Shown: positions 33,627-41,586, counted from the stretch's first letter. The stretch is 64,000 bases of DNA from Comamonadaceae bacterium UBA2121 (GCA_002331385.1 DCYB01000002.1:158526-222525), one strand, 5' to 3'. The notes: a model not told the origin generated them from the letters alone. A program made the numbers and translations.

Positions 33627-33628
33627 GC

Positions 33629-34342
33629 ATGAAGTCTTCAGCCTTGGTGCCCCGCCCCGACCAAATTGATGCACTGACACGCGGACTGCGCCTTCCTCTA
33701 GCCGCTGTGGATCCCTCGCATCTGGAAATCATTGCCGATGGCCTTTGTAGTGCATTTCGGGATGTTCTGGTAAAGCATCCCACTGTGGTCGCCTCTGGCA
33801 GCGAAGCGGAAGTATCGGCCTTACTGGAAGCTCGATTGAACGAACTGGTCGGACAAGATCCGTTCTGGGGGCAGTTGGTGCTCTGTGTCGTCCGAGGTAA
33901 GGAAAGTGTGAGCTTTGACGGTACTCATCTAGAGAAAAGGCCGGATCTTTCAATCTACCTGTCGAGCCGCGCACGTAATTTTCCACTGATTGTTGAAGCC
34001 AAAATTTTGGATTCGGCCACCTCCAAAACAGCAGTCATGTACTGTGACAATGGGCTGTGTCGGTTTTTGACTGGAGAATATGCTTGGGCCAGTAAGGAGG
34101 CATTCATGTTGGGTTATGTCCGTGATAAGTCATCCATAGCTGGGCAATTGACGCCCTTACTTACCAAGGATCAGACACTTTCATCGCCACGATATGCAAT
34201 GCAGGCACTTCCAACATATATGAGTTCAGGCGCTAGAGATCTTGCATGTTCACAACATGCCAGGGCGTTTACATACATCCACCAAGCGTCGTCTACCCAG
34301 CATCCTGGTCCTATGACCATCTGGCATCTGTGGCTGCAATGA
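33629..34342 (+). CDS. Putative PD-(D/E)XK restriction endonuclease-like protein
   Basis: A 237-residue protein starting two bases after the methyltransferase stop, so the two are almost certainly co-translated. The centre holds RPDLSIYL, about 15 residues, then PLIVEAKIL, that is PD...ExK, the catalytic signature of PD-(D/E)XK nucleases. The C-terminus ends HPGPMTIWHLWLQ. It has no other recognised domain. The likely role is the cleavage partner of the methyltransferase, judged from motif and coupling. The gene is complete; the IS5 element begins 16 bp after its stop. Confidence 0.72.
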   Translation: MKSSALVPRPDQIDALTRGLRLPLAAVDPSHLEIIADGLCSAFRDVLVKHPTVVASGSEAEVSALLEARLNELVGQDPFWGQLVLCVVRGKESVSFDGTHLEKRPDLSIYLSSRARNFPLIVEAKILDSATSKTAVMYCDNGLCRFLTGEYAWASKEAFMLGYVRDKSSIAGQLTPLLTKDQTLSSPRYAMQALPTYMSSGARDLACSQHARAFTYIHQASSTQHPGPMTIWHLWLQ

Positions 34343-34354
34343 TCCCATTAAATC

Positions 34355-34358
34355 CTAA
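34355..34358. repeat. IS5 target-site duplication CTAA, left copy
   Basis: CTAA directly abuts the left IS5 end; the second copy is at 37585-37588. It matches the YTAR target preference known for IS5-group elements. Confidence 0.85.
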
Positions 34359-35340
34359 GGAAGGTCTGCACAAATCACTTTTCAATGTGGCAACACAGTC
34401 CTGAATCACCAACGATGCAGTTTTGAACGGCAAATCCGGTCCTCACGGTCCAACATTGATCAGATCGCACTCGCAGGGCCTGTTTGGGCTCTGTTTTTCA
34501 TGCTTTACGCGCTCTGCGGGCGCACTTGTGCCTTGGCTTCCAAACGGTGCCGCGCCATCCAAAGGTTGGACAGGGCAAACAATGTGGTGATTTGCGCTGT
34601 GTTCTTCTTCAATCCCCGGTAGCGCACTTTCACATAGCCAAATTGCCGCTTGAGCACCCGAAACGGGTGCTCCACTTTCGCCCGGATGCTGGCTTTGATT
34701 TTTTCGACCTGCTCGATCATGTCTTCGATGGGGCGCGTCTTGTCCAGCGCTCGGCGCAGGCCCGCTCGCATCACTACGTGCCAGCGCACGCGGGCGTTGG
34801 CGTCTGGCCGCTTGTCCACGCCCTGGTAACCCGCGTCACCAAAGGCATTTTTCTCTTGGCCGTGCAGTAGCGAGTTAGCCTCCAGTACGTCCGAGACATT
34901 GCCCGACGTGCCACGCACCGTGTGCACCAGCCCTGAATCGGCATCCACACCAATGTGTGCCTTCATTCCGAAATACCACTGATTGCCTTTCTTGCTCTGG
35001 TGCATCTCGGGGTCACGCGTGCCGCTTTGATTCTTGGTCGAGCTCGGCGCAGCGATCAACGTGGCGTCCACCACCGTGCCCTCCTTGAGTTGCAAGCCCT
35101 GGGCTTGCAGTAGTTCATTGACGATGGCGAGAATCTGATCGGCCAGCTTATGGGGCTCCAGCAGATGACGGAATCGCAAGATGCTGGATTCGCTGGGAAT
35201 GCGCTCGTCCCAATGCGTGAGCCCAGCAAAGTCACGGAACATGGGGATGTCGTGCAATGCCTCCTCCATCGCAGGATCGCTCAGGTTGAACCATTGCTGC
35301 ATGAAGTGAATGCGCAGCAGCGTCTGCACAGCAAACGGCT

Positions 35341-35346
35341 GCTGGC
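35341..35346. repeat. IS21 target-site duplication GCTGGC, left copy
   Basis: GCTGGC abuts the left IS21 end; an identical copy lies at 37373-37378. A 6-bp duplication is within the known range for IS21-family elements. Confidence 0.88.
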
Positions 35347-35481
35347 TGTCAACGCCGATTTAAAACTGACCCACTTCCCTGCGGATCGCCGAAGTAAATC
35401 TGACCCACCCGGGTCACTTTGAATGCACTGCCCGGACGTTTGGAGCTTGGCTCCTGGCGGCTTGGCAATGCGCGGCACCGG

Positions 35482-36267
35482 TCATGTCGCCGATGTGTTC
35501 GTCCTTGCCGTTTGGCCGGCTTTGCGTTTGTCTTTCAGTCGGAAGCTCTCGCCCATGATCTGCACGATGTGGGCGTGATGCAGCAGGCGATCGAGCATGG
35601 CTGCCGTCAGTGTCTGGTCGTCTGCAAAGGCGCTGGCCCACTGGGTGAACGCAAGGTTGCTGGTCAGCACCATCGATCCTCGCTCATAGCGCTTGGCCAC
35701 TACGTTGAAGAACAGGTTGGCCTCGTCGCGGCCAAACGGCAGGTAGCCGATCTCATCGATCACCAGCAGTTTGGGCCCGAGCACGGCCCGGGCAAAGTAT
35801 TCCTTCAGGCGATTCTGACTCTTGGCGGCTGCCAGTTGCATCATCAAATCTGCAGCCGTGATGAAGCGCGCCTTGTGCCCCGCCATCACCGCTTTGTGGC
35901 ACAAGGCGAGCGCGATGTGGGTCTTGCCAACCCCGCTCGGGCCGAGCAGCACGACGTTCTGGGCGCGCTCCACGAATGCCATGTGGCCAAGTTCGATGAT
36001 CTGGGCCTTGGGTGCGCCACTGGCCTGAATCCAGTCGAACTGCTCCAGCGTCTTGATGGCGGGCATCGTCGCCAGCCGCAGCATGGTCACGCGCTTGCGC
36101 TGCTCGCGTGCTGCAATCTCGCAGGTGAGTATCTTCTCCAGGAAGTCGGCGAAGCTGCTCTCCTTGTGTGCGGCATCGTGCGCCAATGCCGGCCACTCGC
36201 TGGCCAGACGGTCCAACTTCAGTTGCTCGCACAGCTCGGCAATGCGCGCGTGTTGCAGGCTCGTCAT
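35482..36267 (-). CDS. istB: IS21 helper ATPase IstB
   Basis: A 261-residue AAA+ ATPase that helps the IstA transposase with target choice. Walker A is GPSGVGKTH and Walker B is KLLVIDEIGYLPF, followed by the sensor region VLTSNLAFTQW. The ATG at 36267 was chosen because it overlaps the istA stop (ATGA at 36264-36267), the normal IS21 coupling. Earlier in-frame openings overlap istA and are not used. The gene appears intact. Confidence 0.95.
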   Translation of the reverse strand: MTSLQHARIAELCEQLKLDRLASEWPALAHDAAHKESSFADFLEKILTCEIAAREQRKRVTMLRLATMPAIKTLEQFDWIQASGAPKAQIIELGHMAFVERAQNVVLLGPSGVGKTHIALALCHKAVMAGHKARFITAADLMMQLAAAKSQNRLKEYFARAVLGPKLLVIDEIGYLPFGRDEANLFFNVVAKRYERGSMVLTSNLAFTQWASAFADDQTLTAAMLDRLLHHAHIVQIMGESFRLKDKRKAGQTARTNTSAT

Positions 36268-37310
36268 GCTGCCACCTCCAGCAAGGCGTCGTATACCGAC
36301 AGCGGATGCTGCAGGCTCTCCACCGGCAGGGCCAGACGTTGCGGCGTTGGCACTGAAGTTGGCGTTGGTGCCTTGAGCGCCGGTGCGCTCAGCATGACTG
36401 CGCGTTCTTCGGCCAGGCGCTGAGCCGGCACCACCTTGGTCGTGGCGTGTACCCGGGCGTTGGCGACCTCGTCGAGCCAGCGCCGCACGTGCAGGTTGGC
36501 CAGAGCCGCATCCAGGCGCAGCCCACTGGCGTGTAGTGTCGCAACCAGAGGCACCACGAAACTGCCCTTCAGGTAGGCGTTGAATCGCTCGACCTTGCCC
36601 TTGGTCTTGGTTCGGTACGGCCGGCACAGTCGCGGCGTGAAGCCGCAATCCTGCGCCAACTCCATCACCTGACTGTTCCAGCGGTGCAGGCCTTCGCCGT
36701 GGGCATCGCGCTGGATCACGACCGCCTTGGTGTTGTCGAACAGAACGTGCTCTGGAACGCCCCCGAAATAGTCGAACGCCTCACGAAGGCCTTGGCAAAG
36801 CGTGGCTGCATCCTCGCCAGAACACGCAACGAACTTCACGAAGCTCGCCCGGCTGTAGCCCATGGTGGCAACAAAGGCCAAGAGTGGCTCTTTGCCCCTT
36901 CTCACATAGGTGAAGTCGGCCTGCATCTGCTTGCCCGGCGGCGTCTCAAAGCGCACAAGCGGCTCGGGCTCACTCTTCTTGAAGGGGGCCAGCCAGACCT
37001 TGAGCTGGCTGATGCCGCCGCCATAGCCGCGCTCACGGATCTCGCGAAAAAGTACGGTCGCCGGAATCCACCGCGGGCGCGCCTGCTCGATGCGCTCCAT
37101 CAAATAGCGCTTGTAATCGTCAAGCTTGCATGCCCGCGCGGGGCGCGGACTATAGCGCTGCGCCGCCTCATCCCTGAGGTAACGGCGCACCGTGTTGCGT
37201 GAGCAGTCCAACTGCCTGGCTATCGCCCTGAGGCTCTCGCCCCTGCGGGCCATCACTCGTATCTCCACTACTTGCTCCTGGGTCAACATCGACGGCGCAA
37301 AGGCCGTCAT
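36264..37310 (-). CDS. istA: IS21 transposase IstA
   Basis: A 348-residue DDE transposase. An N-terminal helix-turn-helix (MARRGESLRAIARQLDCSRNTVRR) precedes the retroviral-integrase-like core: first Asp in KQMQADFTYVRRG, second Asp in VPEHVLFDNTKAVV, and Glu in TKGKVERFNAYLK. All are intact, so it is probably functional. It shares a 4-bp overlap with istB. Its upstream end is 62 bp from the element terminus. Confidence 0.95.
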   Translation of the reverse strand: MTAFAPSMLTQEQVVEIRVMARRGESLRAIARQLDCSRNTVRRYLRDEAAQRYSPRPARACKLDDYKRYLMERIEQARPRWIPATVLFREIRERGYGGGISQLKVWLAPFKKSEPEPLVRFETPPGKQMQADFTYVRRGKEPLLAFVATMGYSRASFVKFVACSGEDAATLCQGLREAFDYFGGVPEHVLFDNTKAVVIQRDAHGEGLHRWNSQVMELAQDCGFTPRLCRPYRTKTKGKVERFNAYLKGSFVVPLVATLHASGLRLDAALANLHVRRWLDEVANARVHATTKVVPAQRLAEERAVMLSAPALKAPTPTSVPTPQRLALPVESLQHPLSVYDALLEVAA

Positions 37311-37372
37311 CCTCGCCCAGGTGGGTCACTTTTACTTCGGCGCTGTGGGTCAGTATTGCATCGGCGATAACA

Positions 37373-37378
37373 GCTGGC
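37373..37378. repeat. IS21 target-site duplication GCTGGC, right copy
   Basis: Second copy of the 6-bp duplication at 35341-35346, directly after the right IS21 terminus. Confidence 0.88.
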
Positions 37379-37547
37379 CCCGACGGCCTGACTCAGGCGC
37401 ATAAGGCTCGATCAGCGCCACAAGCGCATTCCAAGGAACCACCCGTTCCATCGAGTCGAGAAACTCACGCCGACGTGTGCGCTTTGTGGTGACGTTCAGG
37501 CCCAGGCCGCTTTGATTCATGGCTGTATTGTGAGGGCCTTTGCTGCC

Positions 37548-38024
37548 TCAACGCACACTTAAGGGCGATTCGTGCAGAGGGTCCCTAAAGAACTCATCGT
37601 CATAACCACCTCCTTTTACAAGAGCCAGTTCCAAATTTTTTCTAATACTTATTAGTTCAGAGGAATTCAAATAACCACCATCTTCACAATTTGAATAAAT
37701 AAATTTACCCAATGGACTATGAGGTTCATCCGCGCAGTCGTTTTGCCATGCATTTCGCTCTTTAAATTTATCAATCTTCACCACAAGAAGATCCAAAGCC
37801 TTTAATACGTCTTTTGCAGGGTGATTAATATTATTATTCGATCTAATTATCTCAAATATTTTTAATCTATATTCAATCGCCAGCGCGCAGAAATCACTGA
37901 CTATCACCTCTTGACCTGAATATATCTAACACCCAATACATTGATTAACGAATTTTCGCAGATCATCAAAACGCTCTGAAAATTCATTTGACCAATCTTT
38001 ATAAGATATTGAGTTAATTTTCAC
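37548..38024 (-). pseudogene. AT-rich hypothetical gene with in-frame amber codon, 3' end replaced by IS5
   Basis: A 159-codon frame (counting stops) begins at GTG 38024, with GGAG five bases upstream and one base after the integrase stop. It encodes VKINSISYKDWSNEF, reaches TAG at codon 33 (37926-37928), then continues in the same frame (EVIVSDFCALAIEYRLK) to 37548. Its last eleven residues come from the IS5 end; restoring the pre-insertion sequence gives DEFFRI then a stop. The base composition is much more AT-rich than its neighbours, suggesting separate transfer. The part after the TAG could restart at GTG 37907. I do not recognise the family. Confidence 0.6.
37585..37588. repeat. IS5 target-site duplication CTAA, right copy
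   Basis: Second copy of CTAA abutting the right IS5 end; see 34355-34358. Confidence 0.85.
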
Positions 38025-38025
38025 A

Positions 38026-39198
38026 CTAACTCCTTGTGCTGGCAAATTCATCAAGCAAATCACACCAATCCTGCATCATTTTCGTTCTTTCAGAAAAATA
38101 ATCAGTGTGGTTATAGGTGCGGCGAACCTGATTTTGATCAACATGAGCCAGTTGAGCTTCTATCAACTCACTACGAAAACCCATTTCATGCAGCATGGTT
38201 GAGCCAGTCGTTCTCGTTCCATGTGGCGAGTAAATTCCCGCCCAGCCATTTTTGTAAAGTAGTTGACGGAAGGTGGCGATGGCAAGCGGCTTTAATTTTG
38301 AATCTCTGCCAGTAAACACATATTTGTATTGACCCGTTTGCATCTTCATACTTTTGAAAATCACAAGAGCCTGATTTGTCAAATAGACGGAATGTGGCCG
38401 ACGTGCTTTCATGCGTTCAGCGGGTATCGTCCAAATGCGCTTTTCTAAGTCGATTTCCGTCCATTCTGCTGCAGCTACCTCGTTGGGCCGCAGTAATGTG
38501 TACCAGAGCAAGCGAAAGGCTTGGACGGTCATGAAGCTACCTTTGTGCTCGCCAATCTCGCTCAACAATTTGACAACCTGCTCCTTGGTCAGCGCTGTTT
38601 TGTGCTGCGTCTTGTTCTTCGGCAAGGCATTGCGTACTGGCCAAATCGGATCAATATCTGCTCGCAGGGTGGCCACCACAAACTGAAAGATGGCCGATAG
38701 CGTGCGCTTGGCCTCTGCTGCTACGGAGGGGGCACGTGCGTGGGTGGACTGTAAGATGGCGAGAACTTGGTGTGCGGTGATATTACGCACCGATTGTTTG
38801 CCTAATGTCGGAAACGCTACGCGGCGCAGCATGTCCAGCCGCCGCTTCTTCGTAACGGCCTCCCAGTCCTTGGTTGCCAGCCATTCCAATGCCACCAACT
38901 CCAAGGTGTTGCTACGATCAAGCTCCCTGCGCGCCTTGTCAATCTGCTTTTGCTGAACGGGATTGATCCCCTCCTTTACGAGCTTGCGTGCGGCCCAGGT
39001 TTTCTCCCGAGCCTCAGACAAGGGGGTGGACGGGTACTCGCCCAAAGCCATCATCGACTCCTTACCACCCAGCTTGAAGCGGTATCGGAACGCTTTAACA
39101 CCATTGGGCTTGACCTCCAGATAGAGGCCGTCGCGGTCGTTCAGTCTGTAGAGCCGCTCACGTGGCTTGGCGGTACGGCATTGCATGTCAGTAAGCAT
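38026..39198 (-). CDS. Tyrosine recombinase / phage P4-type integrase
   Basis: A 390-residue site-specific recombinase. The N-terminal DUF4102-type arm-binding domain (AKPRERLYRLNDRDGLYLEVKP) precedes a core-binding domain and the catalytic domain with R in LLWYTLLRPNEVAA, H-x-x-R in YSPHGTRTTGST, H in EAQLAHVD and the nucleophile Tyr in RRTYNHTDYFSER. It lies about 200 bp inside the right att repeat, reading into the island, the standard layout. The ATG at 39198 (MLTDMQCRTAK) was preferred because it fits the family N-terminus. It should catalyse integration at, and excision from, ychF. Confidence 0.95.
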   Translation of the reverse strand: MLTDMQCRTAKPRERLYRLNDRDGLYLEVKPNGVKAFRYRFKLGGKESMMALGEYPSTPLSEAREKTWAARKLVKEGINPVQQKQIDKARRELDRSNTLELVALEWLATKDWEAVTKKRRLDMLRRVAFPTLGKQSVRNITAHQVLAILQSTHARAPSVAAEAKRTLSAIFQFVVATLRADIDPIWPVRNALPKNKTQHKTALTKEQVVKLLSEIGEHKGSFMTVQAFRLLWYTLLRPNEVAAAEWTEIDLEKRIWTIPAERMKARRPHSVYLTNQALVIFKSMKMQTGQYKYVFTGRDSKLKPLAIATFRQLLYKNGWAGIYSPHGTRTTGSTMLHEMGFRSELIEAQLAHVDQNQVRRTYNHTDYFSERTKMMQDWCDLLDEFASTRS

Positions 39199-39239
39199 GG
39201 ATAGCACCATACCCACCAACTCGGGAGCTCGTCAAGAAG

Positions 39240-39259
39240 CATACCCACAGCTGTACCCA
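39240..39259 (+). repeat. Putative integrase arm-type site, right
   Basis: CATACCCACAGCTGTACCCA matches 29920-29939 at 18 of 20 bases in the same orientation. A further partial copy, CATACCCACC, is at 39208-39217. They lie between the integrase start and the right att repeat. Confidence 0.55.
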
Positions 39260-39280
39260 ATTTATTGTTGAAAAGACATG

Positions 39281-39321
39281 AAAAACGGCGCAACGTGATG
39301 CAACACGAGGCGCCGAAAAAA
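39281..39321 (-). terminator. Rho-independent terminator downstream of ychF, inside the island
   Basis: On the minus strand CGGCGC, then CGTG, loop TTGCAT, CACG, then GCGCCG form a two-part hairpin followed by five T residues. It lies about 85 bp after the ychF stop and within the island, so it probably ends ychF transcription before it reaches the integrase gene. A-runs on both sides could make it bidirectional. Confidence 0.75.
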
Positions 39322-39399
39322 CCATTCAATCCATTGATTTCAAATAGTCTATTGGAACAATATGAAACAACTTGAACAGTTGTAAAGCATAGCAAGAAC

Positions 39400-39424
39400 G
39401 ATCAGACGTTGAACAGGAAGTTCA
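39400..39424. repeat. attR: right 25-bp repeat within the ychF 3' end
   Basis: Perfect copy of 29848-29872. It covers the final codons and the stop of ychF, so the gene's coding sequence is preserved after integration. Confidence 0.93.
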
Positions 39425-40496
39425 TCACATCGCCGTCCTTGACGATGTATTCCTTGCCTTCGGCGCGCATCTTGCCTGCGTCCTTGGCGCCTTGCTCGCC
39501 CTTGAACTGGATGAAGTCGTCGAACGCAATGGTCTGGGCGCGGATGAAGCCGCGCTCGAAGTCGCCGTGGATCACGCCCGCTGCCTGCGGCGCGGTGTCG
39601 CCCACGTGGATCGTCCACGCGCGCACTTCCTTCACGCCTGCGGTGAAGTAGGTCTGCAGACCCAGCAGCTTGAAGCCTGCGCGGATCAGGCGATTCAGGC
39701 CGGGTTCTTCCAGGCCCATTTCCTCGAGGAACATGTCGCGGTCGTCATCGCTCATCTCGGCCATTTCGGCTTCGATCTTGGCGCAGATGGCGACCACCGG
39801 CGCGCCTTGCGCGTCGGCGTATTCCTTGAGCTTGTCGAGCAGCGGGTTGTTCTCGAAACCATCTTCCGACACGTTGCCGACGAACATCGCAGGCTTGGCC
39901 GTGATCAGGCAGAACTGCTTGAGCAGCGGCGCATCTTCCTTGCTCACGCTGATCGTGCGCGCGGGCTTGCCTTCGTTCAGTGCGGCCTGAATGGGCGTGA
40001 GCAGCGACACCAGCTTGGCCGCTTCCTTGTCGTTGCCCGACTTGGCCGCCTTGCTGTAACGGTTCAGCGCCTTCTCCACGGTGGCGAGGTCGGCCAGGCA
40101 CAGCTCGGTCTGGATGACTTCGATGTCGGAGATCGGATCGACGCGGCCCGCCACGTGGATCACGTTCGGGTCTTCAAAGCAGCGCACCACGTTGACGATG
40201 GCGTCGGTTTCGCGAATGTGCGCGAGGAACTGGTTGCCCAGACCTTCGCCCTTGGACGCGCCAGCCACCAGACCGGCAATGTCCACAAATTCGACGATGG
40301 CAGGCACGGCACGTTCGGGCTGCACGATTTCGGAGAGCTGATCCAGTCGCGGATCAGGCACTTCCACGACACCGGTATTCGGCTCGATCGTGCAAAACGG
40401 ATAGTTCTCGGCGGCAATGCCGGCCTTGGTCAGCGCATTGAAGAGGGTGGACTTGCCCACGTTGGGCAGGCCCACGATGCCGCATTTGAGGCTCAT
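39402..40496 (-). CDS. ychF: Redox-regulated ATPase/GTPase YchF
   Basis: A 364-residue OBG-family P-loop protein. G1 is GIVGLPNVGKSTLFNAL, G3 is DIAGLVAGASKGEGLGN, and the C-terminal TGS domain contains VRAWTIHVGDTAPQAAGVIH. YchF homologues bind ATP, associate with ribosomes and modulate stress responses. The last six residues (NFLFNV) are encoded within the integration site of the upstream island and are intact. Length matches the E. coli protein (363). Confidence 0.97.
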   Translation of the reverse strand: MSLKCGIVGLPNVGKSTLFNALTKAGIAAENYPFCTIEPNTGVVEVPDPRLDQLSEIVQPERAVPAIVEFVDIAGLVAGASKGEGLGNQFLAHIRETDAIVNVVRCFEDPNVIHVAGRVDPISDIEVIQTELCLADLATVEKALNRYSKAAKSGNDKEAAKLVSLLTPIQAALNEGKPARTISVSKEDAPLLKQFCLITAKPAMFVGNVSEDGFENNPLLDKLKEYADAQGAPVVAICAKIEAEMAEMSDDDRDMFLEEMGLEEPGLNRLIRAGFKLLGLQTYFTAGVKEVRAWTIHVGDTAPQAAGVIHGDFERGFIRAQTIAFDDFIQFKGEQGAKDAGKMRAEGKEYIVKDGDVMNFLFNV

Positions 40497-40586
40497 GGCA
40501 GGGCTTTCTGGTAATCGGGAGACAAACCTGCCATTTTAGCCCTTTGTCGAAAATTCTCCCAATGGTCGCCCATCCAATCGGCCTGT

Positions 40587-41474
40587 TCAGTCAAACCGCA
40601 GGTTCGCTGCGATGCGCTGTCCGGCCCTCAGCACCACGCCTTCGCCTGCGACCGGGATGGCGTTCATGCCGAAGGTGAGCGCGCCGCCGACGCGCGGGTC
40701 CTGGCGATAGGTGCGCAGCGTGGCGTTGACTGCGGTGCCCTGCTCGGCGGTATCGGGATGAATGTCGGGGATGGGGCAGCGCGAACAGGGTTTGGTGGGG
40801 CGCAGTACCGCCTCTTGCTCCTCGGCATCGATGAACAGGGTATCGATGCGGTCTTCGTCGTGGGCGTCGACTCCGGACAGCACAACGTTGGGGCGGAAGC
40901 GGCGCACGTCGATCGATGCCTGGCCCTGCGCGTCCAAGCGCTGATTAATCTCTTGGACCGACGCGGTGCTGGTGATGAGCAGCGGAAAGCCATCGGCGAA
41001 TTGCGTGATGGATTCCATGCCGTCCGTCCATTTCCCATCCACCATGCGGCGAAAGCGCGGGTCGAAGCGCACCAGCCGGCACGGTGTCTGAAGGAACTGA
41101 CTGAACCAGTGCGCCGCCGCGTCGCCCTGATCGAGCGCCGCGACGGTGTCTTTCCAGACGGTGACCGTGGCCGCTGGCGCTGCCGTTTCCCGCACCGACT
41201 CGGCCGCCGTTGGCACGTGCAGTTGCGCCATGCCGGGCGCATGCAGGATGAGTTCGCCCGTCTGCAGCGCAGGGCGAATCAGCGCCATGCGCGGATACTC
41301 GCGCTGCGTGATGAATCGGCCCTGCGGATCGGTCACCATCCAGTGGCGGTCCCACTCCAGGCCGGTGGCGGTCAGGCGCGCCTCGCGCACGGCGATGCCT
41401 GCGCAGGATTTGACGGGGTAGATGAACAGGCTGTCGATGGTGCCTGCGAGGTCGTGGTCGGCCCGGTAATTCAT
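40587..41474 (-). CDS. MOSC-domain protein (mARC/YcbX-like)
   Basis: A 295-residue protein with an N-terminal MOSC_N beta-barrel domain (GTIDSLFIYPVKSCAGIAV, WDRHWMVTDPQGRFITQRE) and a C-terminal MOSC domain (VDVRRFRPNVVLSG-like DVRRFRPNVVLSG and KPCSRCPIPDIHPDT). The cysteine in the PCSRC motif is the likely molybdenum ligand. Relatives such as YcbX and mARC reduce N-hydroxylated compounds. There is no ferredoxin domain at the C-terminus, so an external electron donor is needed. The ATG at 41474 was chosen over 41546, as the longer lead is low-similarity and arginine-rich. Confidence 0.88.
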   Translation of the reverse strand: MNYRADHDLAGTIDSLFIYPVKSCAGIAVREARLTATGLEWDRHWMVTDPQGRFITQREYPRMALIRPALQTGELILHAPGMAQLHVPTAAESVRETAAPAATVTVWKDTVAALDQGDAAAHWFSQFLQTPCRLVRFDPRFRRMVDGKWTDGMESITQFADGFPLLITSTASVQEINQRLDAQGQASIDVRRFRPNVVLSGVDAHDEDRIDTLFIDAEEQEAVLRPTKPCSRCPIPDIHPDTAEQGTAVNATLRTYRQDPRVGGALTFGMNAIPVAGEGVVLRAGQRIAANLRFD

Positions 41475-41586
41475 AAGGCTTTGTCCGTGTGGCTGTACCC
41501 GGGCGCCACGCAACGCGCTGACCCGATGAGGTGGACGATTCTGCATCCTGCGCGCCAGCGATCGCGCGGGCTTCTACAATTCCCAT

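Larger units (their letters stand above)
35347..37372. mobile_element. IS21-family insertion sequence, complete
   Basis: A 2,026-bp element with ends beginning TGTCAACGCCGAT (left) and TGTTATCGCCGAT (right, inward). Inner repeats of ACTGACCCAC follow at 35365-35374 and 37345-37354, and a further GCCGAAGTAAA-TGACCCAC copy lies inside each end. Repeated terminal binding sites are typical of IS21. It contains istA and istB overlapping by 4 bp, transcribed right to left. It sits inside the IS5 transposase gene, flanked by GCTGGC duplications. Confidence 0.95.
34505..37520 (-). pseudogene. IS5-family transposase, split by the IS21 insertion
   Basis: The N-terminal part (start ATG at 37520; TRRREFLDSMERVVPWNALV to SGRRGQ) lies right of the IS21 element, and the C-terminal part (QPFAVQTLLRIHFMQQWFNL to the stop at 34505) lies left of it. 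Joining 34505-35346 to 37379-37520 gives one uninterrupted frame of 327 codons, reading SGRRGQQPFAVQTLL across the junction. DDE residues are placed in GTVVDATLIAAP, FGDAGYQG and the KAKVEH-like RAKVEHPFRVLKR block. The copy is inactive as it stands. Confidence 0.92.
34359..37584. mobile_element. IS5-family element interrupted by an IS21-family element
   Basis: The left end begins GGAAGGTCTGCACAAATC (34359-34376) and the right end, read inward from 37584, begins GGACCCTCTGCACGAATC, matching at 14 of 18 bases. Both ends are flanked by CTAA. Without the 2,026-bp IS21 insertion and one target copy, the element is 1,194 bp, a normal IS5-group size. It carries one transposase gene, now split. The stretch 34377-34504 is the element's own 3' non-coding end. 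Confidence 0.92.
29848..39424. mobile_element. Integrative element (genomic island) inserted in the 3' end of ychF
   Basis: A 9.6-kb segment bounded by perfect 25-bp direct repeats (29848-29872 and 39400-39424). The right copy covers the last codons and stop of ychF; the left copy is the duplicated end. A P4-type tyrosine integrase reads inward from the right end. The cargo is a small HTH protein, an adenine-N6 methyltransferase, a PD-(D/E)XK protein, nested insertion sequences and an AT-rich gene. Coding sequence here is visibly richer in A+T than the flanks. Before integration, MmgE/PrpD and ychF would have been convergent neighbours. Confidence 0.93.

Noticed and set aside
33590..33628. 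Earlier ATG for the PD-(D/E)XK gene, overlapping the methyltransferase
   Set aside because: The ATG at 33629 directly follows the methyltransferase stop and gives a normal coupled start; the upstream extension has no similarity support.
37926..37928. Amber codon as possible pyrrolysine or programmed readthrough
   Set aside because: No pyl genes or readthrough context are visible; a nonsense mutation in a decaying gene, or two coupled genes, is simpler.
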